A stretch of DNA of 64,000 nt from JBPESP01 sp051710585. GTDB taxonomy: Bacteria; Pseudomonadota; Gammaproteobacteria; Enterobacterales; Enterobacteriaceae. Of the stretch, positions 34,066-45,112 are shown piece by piece (the first letter of the stretch is position 1; each line of letters begins with the position of its first letter). Location: contig JBPESP010000003.1 of the NCBI GenBank assembly GCA_051710585.1, positions 263,838-327,837 of the forward strand, given 5' to 3'. The notes beneath the pieces were generated by a model. The model had not been told where the DNA came from. It searched no databases and was given only the letters and a program-made list of their open reading frames with translations. The translations under genes and the position numbers were made by a program.

Positions 34066-35577
34066 ATGGAGTTCAGTGTAAAAAACGGTAGTCCGGAAAA
34101 ACAACGAATCGCCTGCATCGTTGTCGGGGTATTTGAATCGCAGCGTCTATCCCCGATTGCCGAACAGCTCGATAAAATCAGTGATGGCTATATTAGCGCA
34201 CTGCTACGCCGTGGTGAATTGGAAGGCAATATCGGACAAACGCTACTACTACATCATGTCCCAAATATGCTATCTGAACGCATTTTACTTATCGGCTGCG
34301 GTAAGGAATTTGAGTTAAATGAGCGCCAATATAAGAAGATTATTAATAAAATAATTAATACACTGAACGATACAGGCTCGATAGAGGCTATGTGTTTTTT
34401 GACCGAGCTAAATGTCAAAGGGCGCAATACCTATTGGAAAGTACGCCAGGCAGTGGAAACGGCGAAAGAAACGCTTTATACCTTCGATCAGCTGAAAAGC
34501 AATAAAATCAAACCACGCCGTCCATTACGCAAAATGGTATTTAATCTGTCGACACGCCGCGAGCTAACCAGCGGCAAAAGAGCGATTTTGCATAGTCTGG
34601 CGATTACCACCGGTATCAAGGATGCTAAAGATTTAGGTAACATGCCACCTAATATTTGCAATCCCGCTTATCTAGCATCCCAAGCGCGCCAGTTAGCCGA
34701 CAGCTACGGAAAAACCAACACTCGAGTTATCGGCGAACAGCAAATGAAAGAGCTAGGGATGAACGCCTATCTAGCGGTAGGTCAAGGTTCAGTCAATGAA
34801 TCGCTGATGTCGGTCATCGAGTATAATGGGAGTGGTCTTGATGCCAAAACACAGCCTATTGTGCTAGTCGGTAAAGGACTTACCTTTGACACTGGCGGTA
34901 TTTCCATCAAGCCCGCAGATAGCATGGATGAAATGAAATACGACATGTGCGGCGCTGCAATCGTATACGGCGTGATGCATATGGCGATGGAGCTTAATTT
35001 GCCGTTAAATATCATTGGTATATTGGCTGGTTGCGAGAACATGCTGGACGGCCGCGCATTTCGGCCTGGCGATGTATTAACCACACTTTCCGGGCAAACC
35101 GTAGAAGTGTTAAATACAGATGCCGAAGGGCGGTTGGTACTATGCGATGCACTCACCTATGTCGAACGTTTCAAGCCAGAGGTAGTGATTGATGTCGCCA
35201 CGCTGACTGGCGCCTGCGTTATTGCTCTGGGGCATCATTTGACCGGGCTAATGTCAAACCACAATCCTCTGGCTCATGAACTTATCAGCGCCGGAGAGCA
35301 AGCCGGCGACCGCGCATGGCGTTTACCGCTGGGGGATGAGTTCCAGGAACAGCTGGAATCTAATTTCGCCGATATGACGAACGTCGGAGGCCGACCGGGG
35401 GGTGCAATTACCGCCGGTTGCTTCTTGTCCCGTTTTACACGTAAATATAATTGGGCACATCTGGATATTGCTGGTACCGCCTGGCGCTCCGGTAAAATTA
35501 AGAGCGCAACAGGTCGTCCGGTGGCGATGCTATCACAGTTCTTACTTAATCGCGCAGGGCTCAATGGTGACAAATAG
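34066..35577 (+). CDS. pepA: Leucyl aminopeptidase PepA
   Basis: 503 residues, exactly the E. coli length. M17-family two-metal aminopeptidase that removes N-terminal residues from peptides; in E. coli also a DNA-binding accessory factor in Xer recombination and carAB control. Metal and catalytic residues are seen in GKGLTFDTGGISIKPAD and MKYDMCGAA near residues 268-295 and in the family signature NTDAEGRLVL near 350-360. AGGAG at 34056-34060 sets the ATG at 34066. First gene of pepA-holC-valS. Confidence 0.97.
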   Translation: MEFSVKNGSPEKQRIACIVVGVFESQRLSPIAEQLDKISDGYISALLRRGELEGNIGQTLLLHHVPNMLSERILLIGCGKEFELNERQYKKIINKIINTLNDTGSIEAMCFLTELNVKGRNTYWKVRQAVETAKETLYTFDQLKSNKIKPRRPLRKMVFNLSTRRELTSGKRAILHSLAITTGIKDAKDLGNMPPNICNPAYLASQARQLADSYGKTNTRVIGEQQMKELGMNAYLAVGQGSVNESLMSVIEYNGSGLDAKTQPIVLVGKGLTFDTGGISIKPADSMDEMKYDMCGAAIVYGVMHMAMELNLPLNIIGILAGCENMLDGRAFRPGDVLTTLSGQTVEVLNTDAEGRLVLCDALTYVERFKPEVVIDVATLTGACVIALGHHLTGLMSNHNPLAHELISAGEQAGDRAWRLPLGDEFQEQLESNFADMTNVGGRPGGAITAGCFLSRFTRKYNWAHLDIAGTAWRSGKIKSATGRPVAMLSQFLLNRAGLNGDK

Positions 35578-35649
35578 CTATATAAAGGTAGTCTTACGGG
35601 TAGTGGTTTCCAACCGCTGTTTTTTGTAACCCTTATTGATTACATGCAC

Positions 35650-36105
35650 ATGAAAAATGTAACTTTCTACCTACTTAACCAACATGTCATCATTGATGGG
35701 CTGACTGCCGTGGAGAGACTTGCCTGTACTTTAGCGGCCGATAAATGGCGACAAGGGAAAAGGGTACTTATTGCTTGCGAGGACAATACTCAGGCGCTCA
35801 AGCTCGATGAAGCGTTATGGGTGCGTGATCCACAAGCGTTCGTACCGCATAACCTGGCGGGGAAAGGTCCAAGCTACGGTGCACCGATAGAGCTTTGCTG
35901 GCCGCATTGCCGCGGCAATGCGGCGCGAGATCTACTAATTAACCTATTACCGGCCTATGCAAATTTTGCATCTACCTTCCATGAAGTGATAGACTTCGTC
36001 CCAAATGAGGATGCTTTAAAAAAGTTCCCGCGCGATCGTTATAAAGAGTATCGCAGTGTTGGCTTCCAATTGACTACGGCCTCCCCGCCAATGCAGAGTG
36101 ATTAA
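35650..36105 (+). CDS. holC: DNA polymerase III chi subunit
   Basis: 151 residues from the ATG at 35650; an ATG two codons earlier (35644) is also in frame, but MKNVTFYLL matches the family start MKNATFYLL. E. coli chi has 147. Chi bridges the clamp loader (through psi) to single-strand binding protein. Seen: VERLACTLAADKWRQGKRVLIACED, LDEALW, FVPHNLAGKGP, and FHEVIDFVPNED. No strong ribosome site precedes it. It ends 11 bases before valS. Confidence 0.93.
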   Translation: MKNVTFYLLNQHVIIDGLTAVERLACTLAADKWRQGKRVLIACEDNTQALKLDEALWVRDPQAFVPHNLAGKGPSYGAPIELCWPHCRGNAARDLLINLLPAYANFASTFHEVIDFVPNEDALKKFPRDRYKEYRSVGFQLTTASPPMQSD

Positions 36106-36116
36106 CGACGCATATT

Positions 36117-38969
36117 ATGGATAAAACATACAATCCCAAAGATATAGAGCAGCCACTGTATGAACAGTGGGAGCAACAGGGCTATTTCAAGCCGAATAAT
36201 GATACCCGTCAAGATAGCTACTGTATCATGATCCCGCCGCCAAACATCACTGGCAGCTTACATATGGGCCATGCCTTCCAGCAAACCATTATGGATACCT
36301 TAATTCGTTATCAGCGCATGCAGGGTAAGAATACCCTGTGGCAGGCAGGTACCGATCACGCCGGTATTGCTACACAGATGGTAGTAGAGCAAAAAATTGC
36401 TGCTAAAGAAGGAAAAACACGGCACGATTATGGCCACGATGCCTTCATCAATAAAATTTGGGAGTGGAAAGCCCAATCTGGCAGCACGATTACTCATCAA
36501 ATGCGGCGACTGGGTGACTCCGTTGACTGGGAACGCGAACGGTTTACCATGGACGAGGGATTATCCAATGCGGTAAAAACAGTGTTCGTACGCCTATACC
36601 AGGAAGATTTAATTTACCGTGGAAAATGCCTAGTGAACTGGGACCCAAAATTACGGACTGCAATTTCTGATCTTGAAGTGGAAAACCGTGAATTGAAAGG
36701 CACCATCTGGCACCTGTGCTACCCCCTTGCCGATGGCGTACGTACCGCTGCCGGTCTGAATTATCTAGTGGTCGCTACCACACGCCCGGAAACAATGCTC
36801 GGTGATACCGGCGTAGTAGTAAATCCGGAAGATCTGCGCTATCGCGATTTAATAGGTCAATTTATCATTCTGCCGCTAGTCGGCCGACGCATCCCAATTA
36901 TTGGTGACAAGCATGCTGACATGGTTAAAGGTACTGGCTGTGTTAAAATCACGCCAGCACATGACTTTAAAGACTATGAGATTGGAAAGCGCCACGCACT
37001 GCCGATGATTAACATCCTGACCCTTGACGGCGCCATCCGTCAAGATGGAGAGGTATTTGATACTTTTGGCAAGGCCAGCAATGTCGTATCAGGTAAAATT
37101 CCGGCTCCCTTCCGTGGGCTGGAGCGCTTTAATGCCCGCAAAGCAATCGTGGCCGAATTCGATCGTTTGGGACTTCTGCTCGAGGTTAAATCTCATGATC
37201 TCGTACTCCCTTATAGCGATCGTGGCGTAATCATAGAGCCGATGCTGACTGACCAATGGTACGTCCGCACCGCACAGCTCGCAAAAGTAGCAGTAGAAGC
37301 TGTGAAACAGGGCGAGATCCAATTTGTGCCGAAGCAATACGAAAACATGTATTTCAGCTGGATGCGTAATATTCAGGATTGGTGCATTTCCCGCCAAGTG
37401 TGGTGGGGCCACCGTATACCGGCCTGGTACGACCCAGAAGGACAGGTTTATGTGGGCTACAGCGAGGCCGAAATACGTCGACAGCATCAGTTAGGAGATG
37501 ATGTAACGCTACGCCAAGAAGAGGAGGTGCTGGATACCTGGTTCTCTTCCGGGCTGTGGACATTCTCTACCCTCGGCTGGCCGGAAAACACTGACATGCT
37601 GCACACTTTCCATCCAACAAGCGTAGTAGTAAGTGGTTTCGACATTATCTTCTTCTGGATTGCACGTATGATCATGTTAACTATGCATTTCATCAAAGAT
37701 GAAAATGGTAAGGGGCAGGTACCATTTAAAATCGTCTACATGACTGGTTTGATCCGTGATGAGAAAGGACAGAAGATGTCAAAATCTAAAGGTAACGTTA
37801 TTGATCCGTTAGATATGGTGGATGGGATCTCGCTACCTGATTTAATCCAAAAGCGTACCAGCAACATGATGCAGCCGCAGTTAGCAGAAAAAATTCGTAA
37901 ACGCACCGAAAAACAGTTTCCCAATGGTATCAAGCCACACGGTACAGATGCTCTACGCTTCACGCTGGCGGCACTAGCCTCTACCAGTCGCGATATTAAA
38001 TGGGATATGAAACGTCTAGAGGGATATCGGAATTTCTGCAATAAATTATGGAATGCCAGCCGTTTTGTATTAATGAATACCGAAGAGCAAGACTGCGGTT
38101 TTCACGGTAGTGACAAAGTGTTGTCGCTAGCAGATCGCTGGATTCTGGCAGAATTTAACCAGACAGTAAAAACGTTCCGCGAGGCGCTAGATAATTATCG
38201 CTTCGATCTAGCGGCTAGCATTTTGTACGAGTTTACCTGGAACCAATTTTGCGACTGGTATCTAGAACTAACAAAGCCGGTGATGAGCAGCAGCAATGAA
38301 GACGAACTACGTGGTGCCCGCCATACTCTTGTTACAGTGTTGGAAGCACTACTACGATTAGCGCACCCGATCATTCCGTTTATTACTGAAACTATTTGGC
38401 AGCAAGTGAAAACCATTAGCGGTAACCGGTGTCGAACTCTAATGCTGCAACCGTTTCCGTCATACGATGCGTTGCTGGCGGATACTAAAGCACTCAGTGA
38501 TTTTGAATGGATAAAACAAGCGCTCATTGCACTGCGTACCATTCGCGCCGATATGAATATCCCCTCTAACAAGCCGCTTTCGGCATTGTTACGCCAACCA
38601 TCTCCCACGGTAGTGCGCCTAATAAACGAGAATCTAAATTTTATACTTACTCTGGCGCGGCTAGATAGCATTACCCTGCTGCCAGCAGACGACACAGGGC
38701 CTGTTTCTGTCACTCAGATTATTGATGGTGCAGTATTACTGATTCCAATGGCGGATCTGGTCGATAAGAATGCCGAACTAGAGTATTTAGGGAGAGAAGT
38801 CTTGCGCATTGAACGCGAAATCAGTCGTATTACTGTCAAACTGGGCAACGAAGGGTTTATCAAGCACGCACCGGAGACTGTGGTAGCAAAAGAGCGTGAG
38901 AAGCTAAAAAACTATCAGAAATCCAGAGAGAAATTGCTAGAAAAGGAAGCAATTATCGTCGACTTATAG
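36117..38969 (+). CDS. valS: Valyl-tRNA synthetase
   Basis: 950 residues (E. coli 951). Class I aminoacyl-tRNA synthetase charging tRNA-Val. The HIGH-type motif is PPPNITGSLHMGHAF near residue 42-56 and the KMSKS motif GQKMSKSKGNVIDP near 554-567. The editing domain shows TTRPETMLGDTGVVV and AHDFKDYEIG; the anticodon-binding domain and a C-terminal coiled coil (LEYLGREVLRIEREISRI) complete it. Last gene of the pepA-holC-valS block; a hairpin with T-run follows at about 39.1 kb. Confidence 0.98.
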   Translation: MDKTYNPKDIEQPLYEQWEQQGYFKPNNDTRQDSYCIMIPPPNITGSLHMGHAFQQTIMDTLIRYQRMQGKNTLWQAGTDHAGIATQMVVEQKIAAKEGKTRHDYGHDAFINKIWEWKAQSGSTITHQMRRLGDSVDWERERFTMDEGLSNAVKTVFVRLYQEDLIYRGKCLVNWDPKLRTAISDLEVENRELKGTIWHLCYPLADGVRTAAGLNYLVVATTRPETMLGDTGVVVNPEDLRYRDLIGQFIILPLVGRRIPIIGDKHADMVKGTGCVKITPAHDFKDYEIGKRHALPMINILTLDGAIRQDGEVFDTFGKASNVVSGKIPAPFRGLERFNARKAIVAEFDRLGLLLEVKSHDLVLPYSDRGVIIEPMLTDQWYVRTAQLAKVAVEAVKQGEIQFVPKQYENMYFSWMRNIQDWCISRQVWWGHRIPAWYDPEGQVYVGYSEAEIRRQHQLGDDVTLRQEEEVLDTWFSSGLWTFSTLGWPENTDMLHTFHPTSVVVSGFDIIFFWIARMIMLTMHFIKDENGKGQVPFKIVYMTGLIRDEKGQKMSKSKGNVIDPLDMVDGISLPDLIQKRTSNMMQPQLAEKIRKRTEKQFPNGIKPHGTDALRFTLAALASTSRDIKWDMKRLEGYRNFCNKLWNASRFVLMNTEEQDCGFHGSDKVLSLADRWILAEFNQTVKTFREALDNYRFDLAASILYEFTWNQFCDWYLELTKPVMSSSNEDELRGARHTLVTVLEALLRLAHPIIPFITETIWQQVKTISGNRCRTLMLQPFPSYDALLADTKALSDFEWIKQALIALRTIRADMNIPSNKPLSALLRQPSPTVVRLINENLNFILTLARLDSITLLPADDTGPVSVTQIIDGAVLLIPMADLVDKNAELEYLGREVLRIEREISRITVKLGNEGFIKHAPETVVAKEREKLKNYQKSREKLLEKEAIIVDL

Positions 38970-39075
38970 GCGCACCATCGCTGTTTTTATGCTGCTTGCA
39001 TTCCTGAAATGCAAGTATGCCTATATTGCTTGCCTATTATTTCCCCGGATGCTGAAGCTCGTAAGGTAAGTTTCA

Positions 39076-39113
39076 GTTGCATCTCTATGCTACGAGAGAT
39101 GCAACGGGTTTTT
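39076..39113 (+). terminator. Probable rho-independent terminator after valS
   Basis: GTTGCATCTCT (39076-39086) pairs perfectly with AGAGATGCAAC (39095-39105), followed by GGGTTTTT. It lies about 107 bases after the valS stop and before the dead yjgM. Confidence 0.55.
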
Positions 39114-39214
39114 AAACATCCTACCTTCACTAATAACTATTTGGATCATAACTATATCTATGCGCTCTGTAAATTTCCCCATATAAGTACGTCTGATAAC
39201 ACTACCAGTTAATA

Positions 39215-39640
39215 GCGCCACATTACAAAAGTGTTTTCCGAGTTCATACTGTGATGGTGGATGAACGATTACACCTCTCTTATCCTAATCTCGATTTCCT
39301 CTATAAATTTATAGCAAACATCGCAGTGATTATTGTTAGGTTATCGAGCTATGAGGAAAACTGGCAGACGGCTATATCGTACCGATAATCGGTAAAATAA
39401 GACAATTTGCAATCTGCAAAAAGTATATTTTCTACCTAAACTATGTGGTGGATAGCACCATGCGCTTACCTTTTCCCAAGAGCAGATTTTCCGCTAATGC
39501 TATTTGGAAACCACCGAAATATTAGATCGCGATATCGCACGCACTGTATGAAAAACTGGCCTTTGCTATATCCCTAGCTCAATGGATAATGTCAACCATT
39601 CTGACTGTAATATTAATATATTGAAAACCTTATAACCATC
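39215..39640 (+). pseudogene. yjgM: GNAT acetyltransferase YjgM, pseudogene
   Basis: SYPNLDFLYKF near 39275-39305 matches the family DPNLDELYQV; ICKKYIFYLN near 39410-39435 matches ICELQKMYFLP; ALYEKLAF near 39545-39565 matches ALYEHLGF. Frames shift several times. In enterics yjgM lies between valS and rraB, exactly as here; yjgN is missing. Confidence 0.75.
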
Positions 39641-39779
39641 TACGGTGAACACAAATAGCTACAGTAACGATCATATTTGCGTCCTCTTTCAGTAGATAAC
39701 TGCGGTCAGACACAAAACTAATTAATGGTAGGTAACGGGCACCTCATTTTTTTGTCCACAGGATCATCTTTGTTATTCT

Positions 39780-40140
39780 TAATTGAACTTGGTAAATTTT
39801 CCCTCTTCGCCGTCAGTGTATTAAAAGTTATGATACCACGACCGTCATAATTCACTCCCAGACACTACGCATATATAAGTTTTACCCACAGCTCTATTTA
39901 ACTGACTATATCGTAGTATATAAATATTTCAACGCCTTTAACTTCAAGCTCTTCAGTATCGCTAACTTCATAATTTAGTTTGAAGGCCTCTACCACCACC
40001 TGCTCCAGAATATTAAAATCATCCACAAAAAAATGATGCTTGATAGTACAAATCATCTCGGGAACACTATCATCTTCCAGTAGCTCATCAATAATCAGAC
40101 GCATTTCTTCCTTTGCCTGTCACAAGAAAGAATATGTCAT
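39780..40140 (-). pseudogene. rraB: Ribonuclease E inhibitor RraB, pseudogene
   Basis: An open piece at 39898-40104 reads MRLIIDELLEDDS, then IKHHFFVDDFNILEQ and AFKLNYEVSDTEELEV (family TRLIIEELLEDGS, IEHHLSADDLETLE, AFKLGYEVTDPEELEV). It ends early at a stop after YYDIVS; downstream VNYDGRG near 39835 still matches VEYDGWG in another frame. The N-terminal codons before 40104 carry a stop. It normally binds RNase E and alters mRNA decay. Possibly a 68-residue fragment is still made, but the fold would be incomplete. Confidence 0.85.
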
Positions 40141-40310
40141 GCCCCTATCCTTAACATGTTAACTCTGCAATAGGACGATTATTTTCATGCAGCAATAAGT
40201 ATAGCTCTAGCTTAATAGAAAAAGATCTTCTCTCAAAACTTAAAATTGAATATTTATAAATATAAAAATGAATTTCAATTTAAATAGTTTAACTGAGTAT
40301 TAATAAATAA

Positions 40311-40890
40311 TGAATCAATTGGTTGAACACAATTTCTTAAGGTTGGTAAATTTTACCTCTACAGAAATTAACTAGATGCTGGCAATTGAACGCTGACTTC
40401 AAGCATCAAAGCAAACCCAGAGATGCCGCGACTTACCAGCAAAATATTGGGCGCAACTGTTTCTCTTTCGAAATTTCTTTTTTTTGATCAGGACGCTCGC
40501 GTGACCTATTTAGATCGCACGAAAGCCAGATTTTTAGCATTAAAAATATATTAAAGATACCCGCTCGGGTTTTTTTTTGTAAAATGTATCATAGCATTGA
40601 TACTATGATCATGAGCAGAAGATCGTCTAAAAACTAACTAATTCTACGTCGCAATGGAACTGGTTGATAATTGAATTCCATCTAACAAAGAAGCTACTGG
40701 AAAATCTACTGACATGCAGAAATATCTACCAGAAAAAGCTTTCAGCAAATAAAGTTAGCTTACACCATGAATACGCACAAAAAAACATGGACAATACGTA
40801 TTTTGTAAGAATGCCACTGATCAGTCTTTGATTTATGGCAAGACGCCACTAGACGCTTGATAGCCAGATCAAGCGATCATAACTATTTTA
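40311..40890 (+). pseudogene. argI: Ornithine carbamoyltransferase ArgI, pseudogene
   Basis: Fragments in family order: HNFLRLVNFTSTEIN near 40325-40370 (family KHFLKLLDFTPAELN), a GKNI-like stretch near 40440, DQDARVTYLDRTKARF near 40485-40530 (family DQGARVTYLGPSGSQI), then KMYHSIDT near 40580, and LPEKAFS near 40725 with KKHGQY near 40785 (family LPGKAFN, ARNNMGN). No SMRT/STRTR motif is readable and stops abound. Divergent from rraB, as in E. coli. Loss removes citrulline and so arginine synthesis unless another copy exists. Confidence 0.8.
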
Positions 40891-41960
40891 ATGCAGAAAA
40901 AACGAAAAAAATACCCTAGCTAAGTATATCAGTGCCAGTATAAAGTGATAAATGTTATATCTATAACTGATTTTTTTAGTATTTATGGGTTAGAATAAAA
41001 GAAGTGTATAGCAGGAACATATCGTGCTGGAGCGCACTATTGGAGCAGCTAACCGATCATTCCCCATACATTGCTGCCAGAACACTTCAATGGCCGGCAG
41101 TAAACTCTCATCCGCTATATCTGCGTTATTAAACTTAGTGCATTATATATCAGGCCAGGTTATTCCATTGCAGAAGAGAACGAAGCGTGCAGCTCTCAAC
41201 TACTACCCACACTACATTAATTTTCAGCACTACCTTACTGTGCCTATGCGCAAGCGTGCCCAATTACGTATACTTACGCATATGCAAGTATACTCATAAA
41301 TACACGGTGTAGAACTACCTATTTACCTACAAGCCTACCAACACCGTATTTATAGGCACGGTGCTTCAGTTTTGTGCGGTATAATATTGAATGTCAAGAT
41401 ATTTGAAATGATATTTAGCAGAAGCCCCTGCCTCATATCTATAACATCATTGGAAATGATGACATGGTAACTATTTGATTGGCATCATATCATATTTAGA
41501 TACCGACATATCTTATCGTCAACATGACTTTTGACGTATTTGATAGCTTTATACAGCAGCAGGCAGATACGAAATGAATTCAAAATAACTAACATTAACA
41601 GTGATCATGATTTTTTTATAAAAAAATGAAAAGTTATTTTATTGTAAAGAAAGAAAAGGATAAATTATTAGCATAATTATTTATTTTATCCCGGCGAAAA
41701 AACGACCCGTTTCGACGTTGATGAATATAAATTTATACTTAAAGTATAAAAATTCACAGCGTATATTGTATTTTGCTAAACAATTTATAGAGAGGAATTA
41801 TGCACAGCTACAAAACAGCAGGCTATATTTAGCTGCATACATTTCATACTAGTGGGTAGTAACCACGGATGACTCCCATTATATTTATTATTATCGTCCT
41901 TTAATAAGGAACTTATTTTTTTAAGTGTAATCTAGTGCGTTATCACATTATTTCATTTTG
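40891..41960. other. Decayed region, possibly the rest of argI
   Basis: The 91-codon open stretch 41024-41299 has no family resemblance I can see. No RNA gene. Sequence from about 41700 becomes AT-rich and leads into the Mu-like element. Confidence 0.45.
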
Positions 41961-41964
41961 AGTT

Positions 41965-42045
41965 GCAATTATTTCTGTATTTTTTAGTTAAATGATGGGT
42001 TAACTGAAATCCTTTAATGGCGTAGCTTACAAGGATTTTATGAAC
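41965..42045. repeat. 70-base dispersed hairpin repeat, copy a
   Basis: Shares ATTTCTGTATT, GGGTTA, GAAA and a hairpin (CCTT.../...AAGG around TGGCGTAGC) with 51937-52020 and 59409-59490. Confidence 0.65.
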
Positions 42046-42123
42046 TCTAGATTCGTTCTAAAAGAACGGTGTAGTGATAAGGCTATCTAAGTTATATTTA
42101 TACCCTGATAACGCTAATATACC

Positions 42124-42145
42124 CTTTACAATTATTATTGTAAAG
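42124..42145. repeat. Stem-loop in Mu-like leader, copy 2
   Basis: Perfect 9-bp arms CTTTACAAT and ATTGTAAAG around TATT, exactly 43 bases downstream of GGCTATCT, as in copy 1 where GGCTATTA is 43 bases before its stem. A second perfect stem (10-bp arms, AAC loop) is at 42276-42298. Confidence 0.85.
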
Positions 42146-44460
42146 AAAGCTTCTTAATATAAATAAATATTTTTATTAAATGACTTATAAATTATCTACC
42201 AAGTATATTATAAAGAATCCTTTATTATATTTTCTTCGTTAAGAAAACTGAATTCGCTGGTTAATACAACTCTTAAATATATGTAAACTACATATATTCC
42301 AAATCCAGTTTAGTGGATTACTTATATGTAATTATATGTATTACTACAGAAAATGTAGCTGTACTTCTTATTTAAATACTTATGCAATTCTGAGAATAAT
42401 AACCATTAGTTTCAGAAAATAGCACTTCTATTACTTATAAGCTCTTTAAGGCATTTGACAAATTCTCTTTCTTTATAACTTATTAATTAATAACATACTT
42501 CTTATGTGATACACATATGGAAAAATTCTATTATGTAATTTACTTATCTTAATCTTTGGATATTATTCTTGTATAAGTAACCCTTTAAGTTACTCAAATG
42601 AGTAATTTCATTAGGTAATCGAATTATAGATAGAAATAAAATGAATCATCATAATTGCTACCGAATTGCTATTGTAAATTCCTTCTACAAGAGGGAATCA
42701 CCATGTAATAATGCTCTCTCGCGGCTTAGAGTTATACCCATCCACTGCATTAAAAAAACATTCTATGTCATCCCTCATATATTAAAAGAGAACAAATTAT
42801 CGCCCACGAACTCAATGTAGATCCTGTAATTTTTTTTAACTGAACTATTATATAAATCAAGCATCGTAATTATGTTTGTTACTGTCAGTGTATCGGTTTA
42901 CCCGGATTGCCTGGTAACTTAGGCAGAGAGAATTCTCTGCTCATTAAATAAGCATACTTCAAATTCACCCGACTTAATCTGTAAGCGTTCACCCACTAAA
43001 GTTTTCTAGTGCCAGATCTATTATTTTTACTAAAGCAAACACACTATACCGTCAAAAAGTGATATTATCACTCCTTGATAACGTAAGCCAAGCCCAGTCT
43101 ATTAATGAGTGTATTAAACTATACCACTGCCATCAAATCACGTGATGAGCTGGCGCTCATACACTAATTCTCCGCCCTGCAAAAGACTAGTACAAAGATT
43201 CAATGATTATCAGAAGCAGATTACTAATACACACATAATGCTGGAACAATAAATGATTCAGTTATAGCAACTAGCACATAATCCGTATTACGGTGCTCAC
43301 CTTTATAGTCAAGGAGTCAAAACACCGCCATATTACCCGAAGTGCAACTGTACTTAAGCGCTACAGGAATGCCCGGCAATACTGCCTCCTGTGAAAACAC
43401 ACAAAGCAATACCGAAGGAAATAAGCTAGTTCTAAGTCCTATTCTACCAAATCCTCTGCGGTACTGGAAAATTACCGCGCGTTTTAAGAGAACGGACGGG
43501 CCGGATGAGTACTATATGATAAGCCCACTATGCTGATAGCCCTTTGCTAACCTACGACAAAGTTAAGCGAATTGCGCCAGACCGAAGAGTTAAGGATGCT
43601 CCCCACAAGCAATAGTTTAAAGCTTAAAGTATACCAGGAGCGATATAGAGTGCAAATACCAGTAAATATCTGCTAGATAACAACGGAAATTTTATAAACA
43701 TGAAAGTGGCACATCCGATATACGAACCGCCTTTTACTACGATAAGGGATTAAGTATATTACGGTATCCCATAACCCATGGGTGCGGGTATGATTAAGCG
43801 GCTGAATGAGATCTTCTGCTACGTAGGTTTATAATGCTGCACTTTCACTTATAATGGCCTAAGAAGCACTAAGCCAACATACAAGATAAAATAGTAAAGC
43901 CGCTTAATCTATCGAACGCACTAGATCAGAAAAAAGAAAATTAAACCCCGCCAGCAGAAACTTTTATGATATTGCTTACAGCCGATAGCAGCTATATATA
44001 AACTATTGCGTGAGAAAATGCAGCGCTATAAATCAGCCATGAGCACAGAATTCCGCAGAAGGTAAGGCTAAATCGATAATCCTGAGTCTTATAGCAAGCC
44101 GCTCCCTATTTACTGAAAAAGCACAGTATTCAATATCTGATGCTGAGTAGATTGCGCTAGATGTTTATAATAGAAGAGAGACGCGTAGCACATCGTAGAC
44201 AGATTAAGCTACTGAAGATCTAGTGTTTTATTAAGGAACTGATTAAGGTAGAGCACTATATAGCACGAGTACCTCCGATATTCATAATCCTAAGAAAGTG
44301 ATTATTTTCTAGATGGACGGCGCTTATCTCTACCGCCTCTCTGATACCAGTCTCCAGAATAAAAAGCTCTGGAAAGAAGACGCCAAGCGGTGAATTAAAC
44401 TGGCCAAAAGAAAATTCAAAATACACAAGATGAATTACACCCGATAATTAATACACCTAA

Positions 44461-44970
44461 GAAATGTAGTAGATATTATTAGTTAATCGCTACATATTTA
44501 ATCCATCCTTTATCGCTATTCTTGGAAACTATCTACAGATAGAAATATTCTGGCAGGCCCGTATAATGAGTTGCCATTGGCCACAAAAAACTTAACGAAG
44601 AGCAATAGCGACTCTTTTAGGAAGCAATTATCGATATTTTGCGCTTATCCTCATACCAACTCAGCACCAAAATAATCATGATGCCACTTCCGCTTTTCCA
44701 TCTTTATGGAGTCGAAAAGGTCTGCAAGTACTACTACTGTTATGTTATAGCGAAAATCACTTTCCCAGCTGCCCATTTACCGCTGCCTGGGATGTCTGCA
44801 GTATAGACAGTAGGAACATGAAAATACCGGCTCTTATCCTGCTAACAGATAGCAGGTTGATAGGGGGGGAACGGTATAGTGCTTGCTGTTCAGGTTGCTA
44901 ATATGAGCTAGGATAGATTGTAATAATACTAAATGAGGCCGTTTTTAACAGCTCCATAAAAGGTGGATTA
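44461..44970. other. Gap before the tRNA gene
   Basis: No gene recognised. A small hairpin CCTGCTA/TAGCAGG is near 44828-44846. Confidence 0.5.
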
Positions 44971-44974
44971 GTTG

Positions 44975-45002
44975 TTGCACCAGGATCTATTAGCAGTATA
45001 AT
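44975..45002 (+). promoter_or_regulatory. Sigma-70 promoter of tRNA-Leu
   Basis: TTGCAC at 44975-44980 and TATAAT at 44997-45002 with a 16-base spacer; the tRNA begins 26 bases after the -10 box. Confidence 0.75.
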
Positions 45003-45027
45003 GCACTTCGCTATTCGTATTTTCAGT

Positions 45028-45112
45028 GCCGAAGTGGCGAAATCGGTAGACGCAGTTGATTCAAAATCAACCGCCTTTAGGTATGCCGGTTCGAATCCGG
45101 CCTTCGGCACCA
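45028..45112 (+). tRNA. leuX: tRNA-Leu, anticodon CAA
   Basis: 85 bases with encoded CCA. It is almost identical to E. coli tRNA-Leu5: acceptor GCCGAAG pairs with CTTCGGC, the D-arm is intact, the anticodon loop is in GATTCAAAATC (CAA), there is a long class II variable arm, and the T-arm is GCCGGTTCGAATCCGGC. It reads UUG codons. In many enterics this gene is an integration site for genomic islands; here the downstream side holds only decayed DNA and a short dispersed repeat, and no integrase is recognisable. Confidence 0.97.

Larger units (their letters stand above)
41965..44460 (+). mobile_element. Mu-like transposable prophage left end: ner plus transposase remnant (copy 2)
   Basis: Begins with a 70-base repeat and hairpins, then an AT-rich leader aligned to copy 1 (11130-11640). 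The Ner remnant is at 42690-42860 (STALKK, then REQIIAHELNVDPV). The transposase starts near 42895 with CIGLPGLPGNLGR, the N-terminal motif of MuA-type enzymes. Later blocks are shared with copies 1 and 3: SRDELALIH near 43140-43170; a block near 43640-43720 matching copy 3 at 60460-60540; and MDGAYLYRLSD near 44310-44345, likely C-terminal. All frames are broken. Confidence 0.6.

Noticed and set aside
40557..40580. ACCCG/CGGGT followed by a T-run, looking like a terminator
   Set aside because: It lies inside the argI remnant, where GCTCGGGTT encodes the ARV of the ARVLGRMY motif. The stem would have only a two-base loop.
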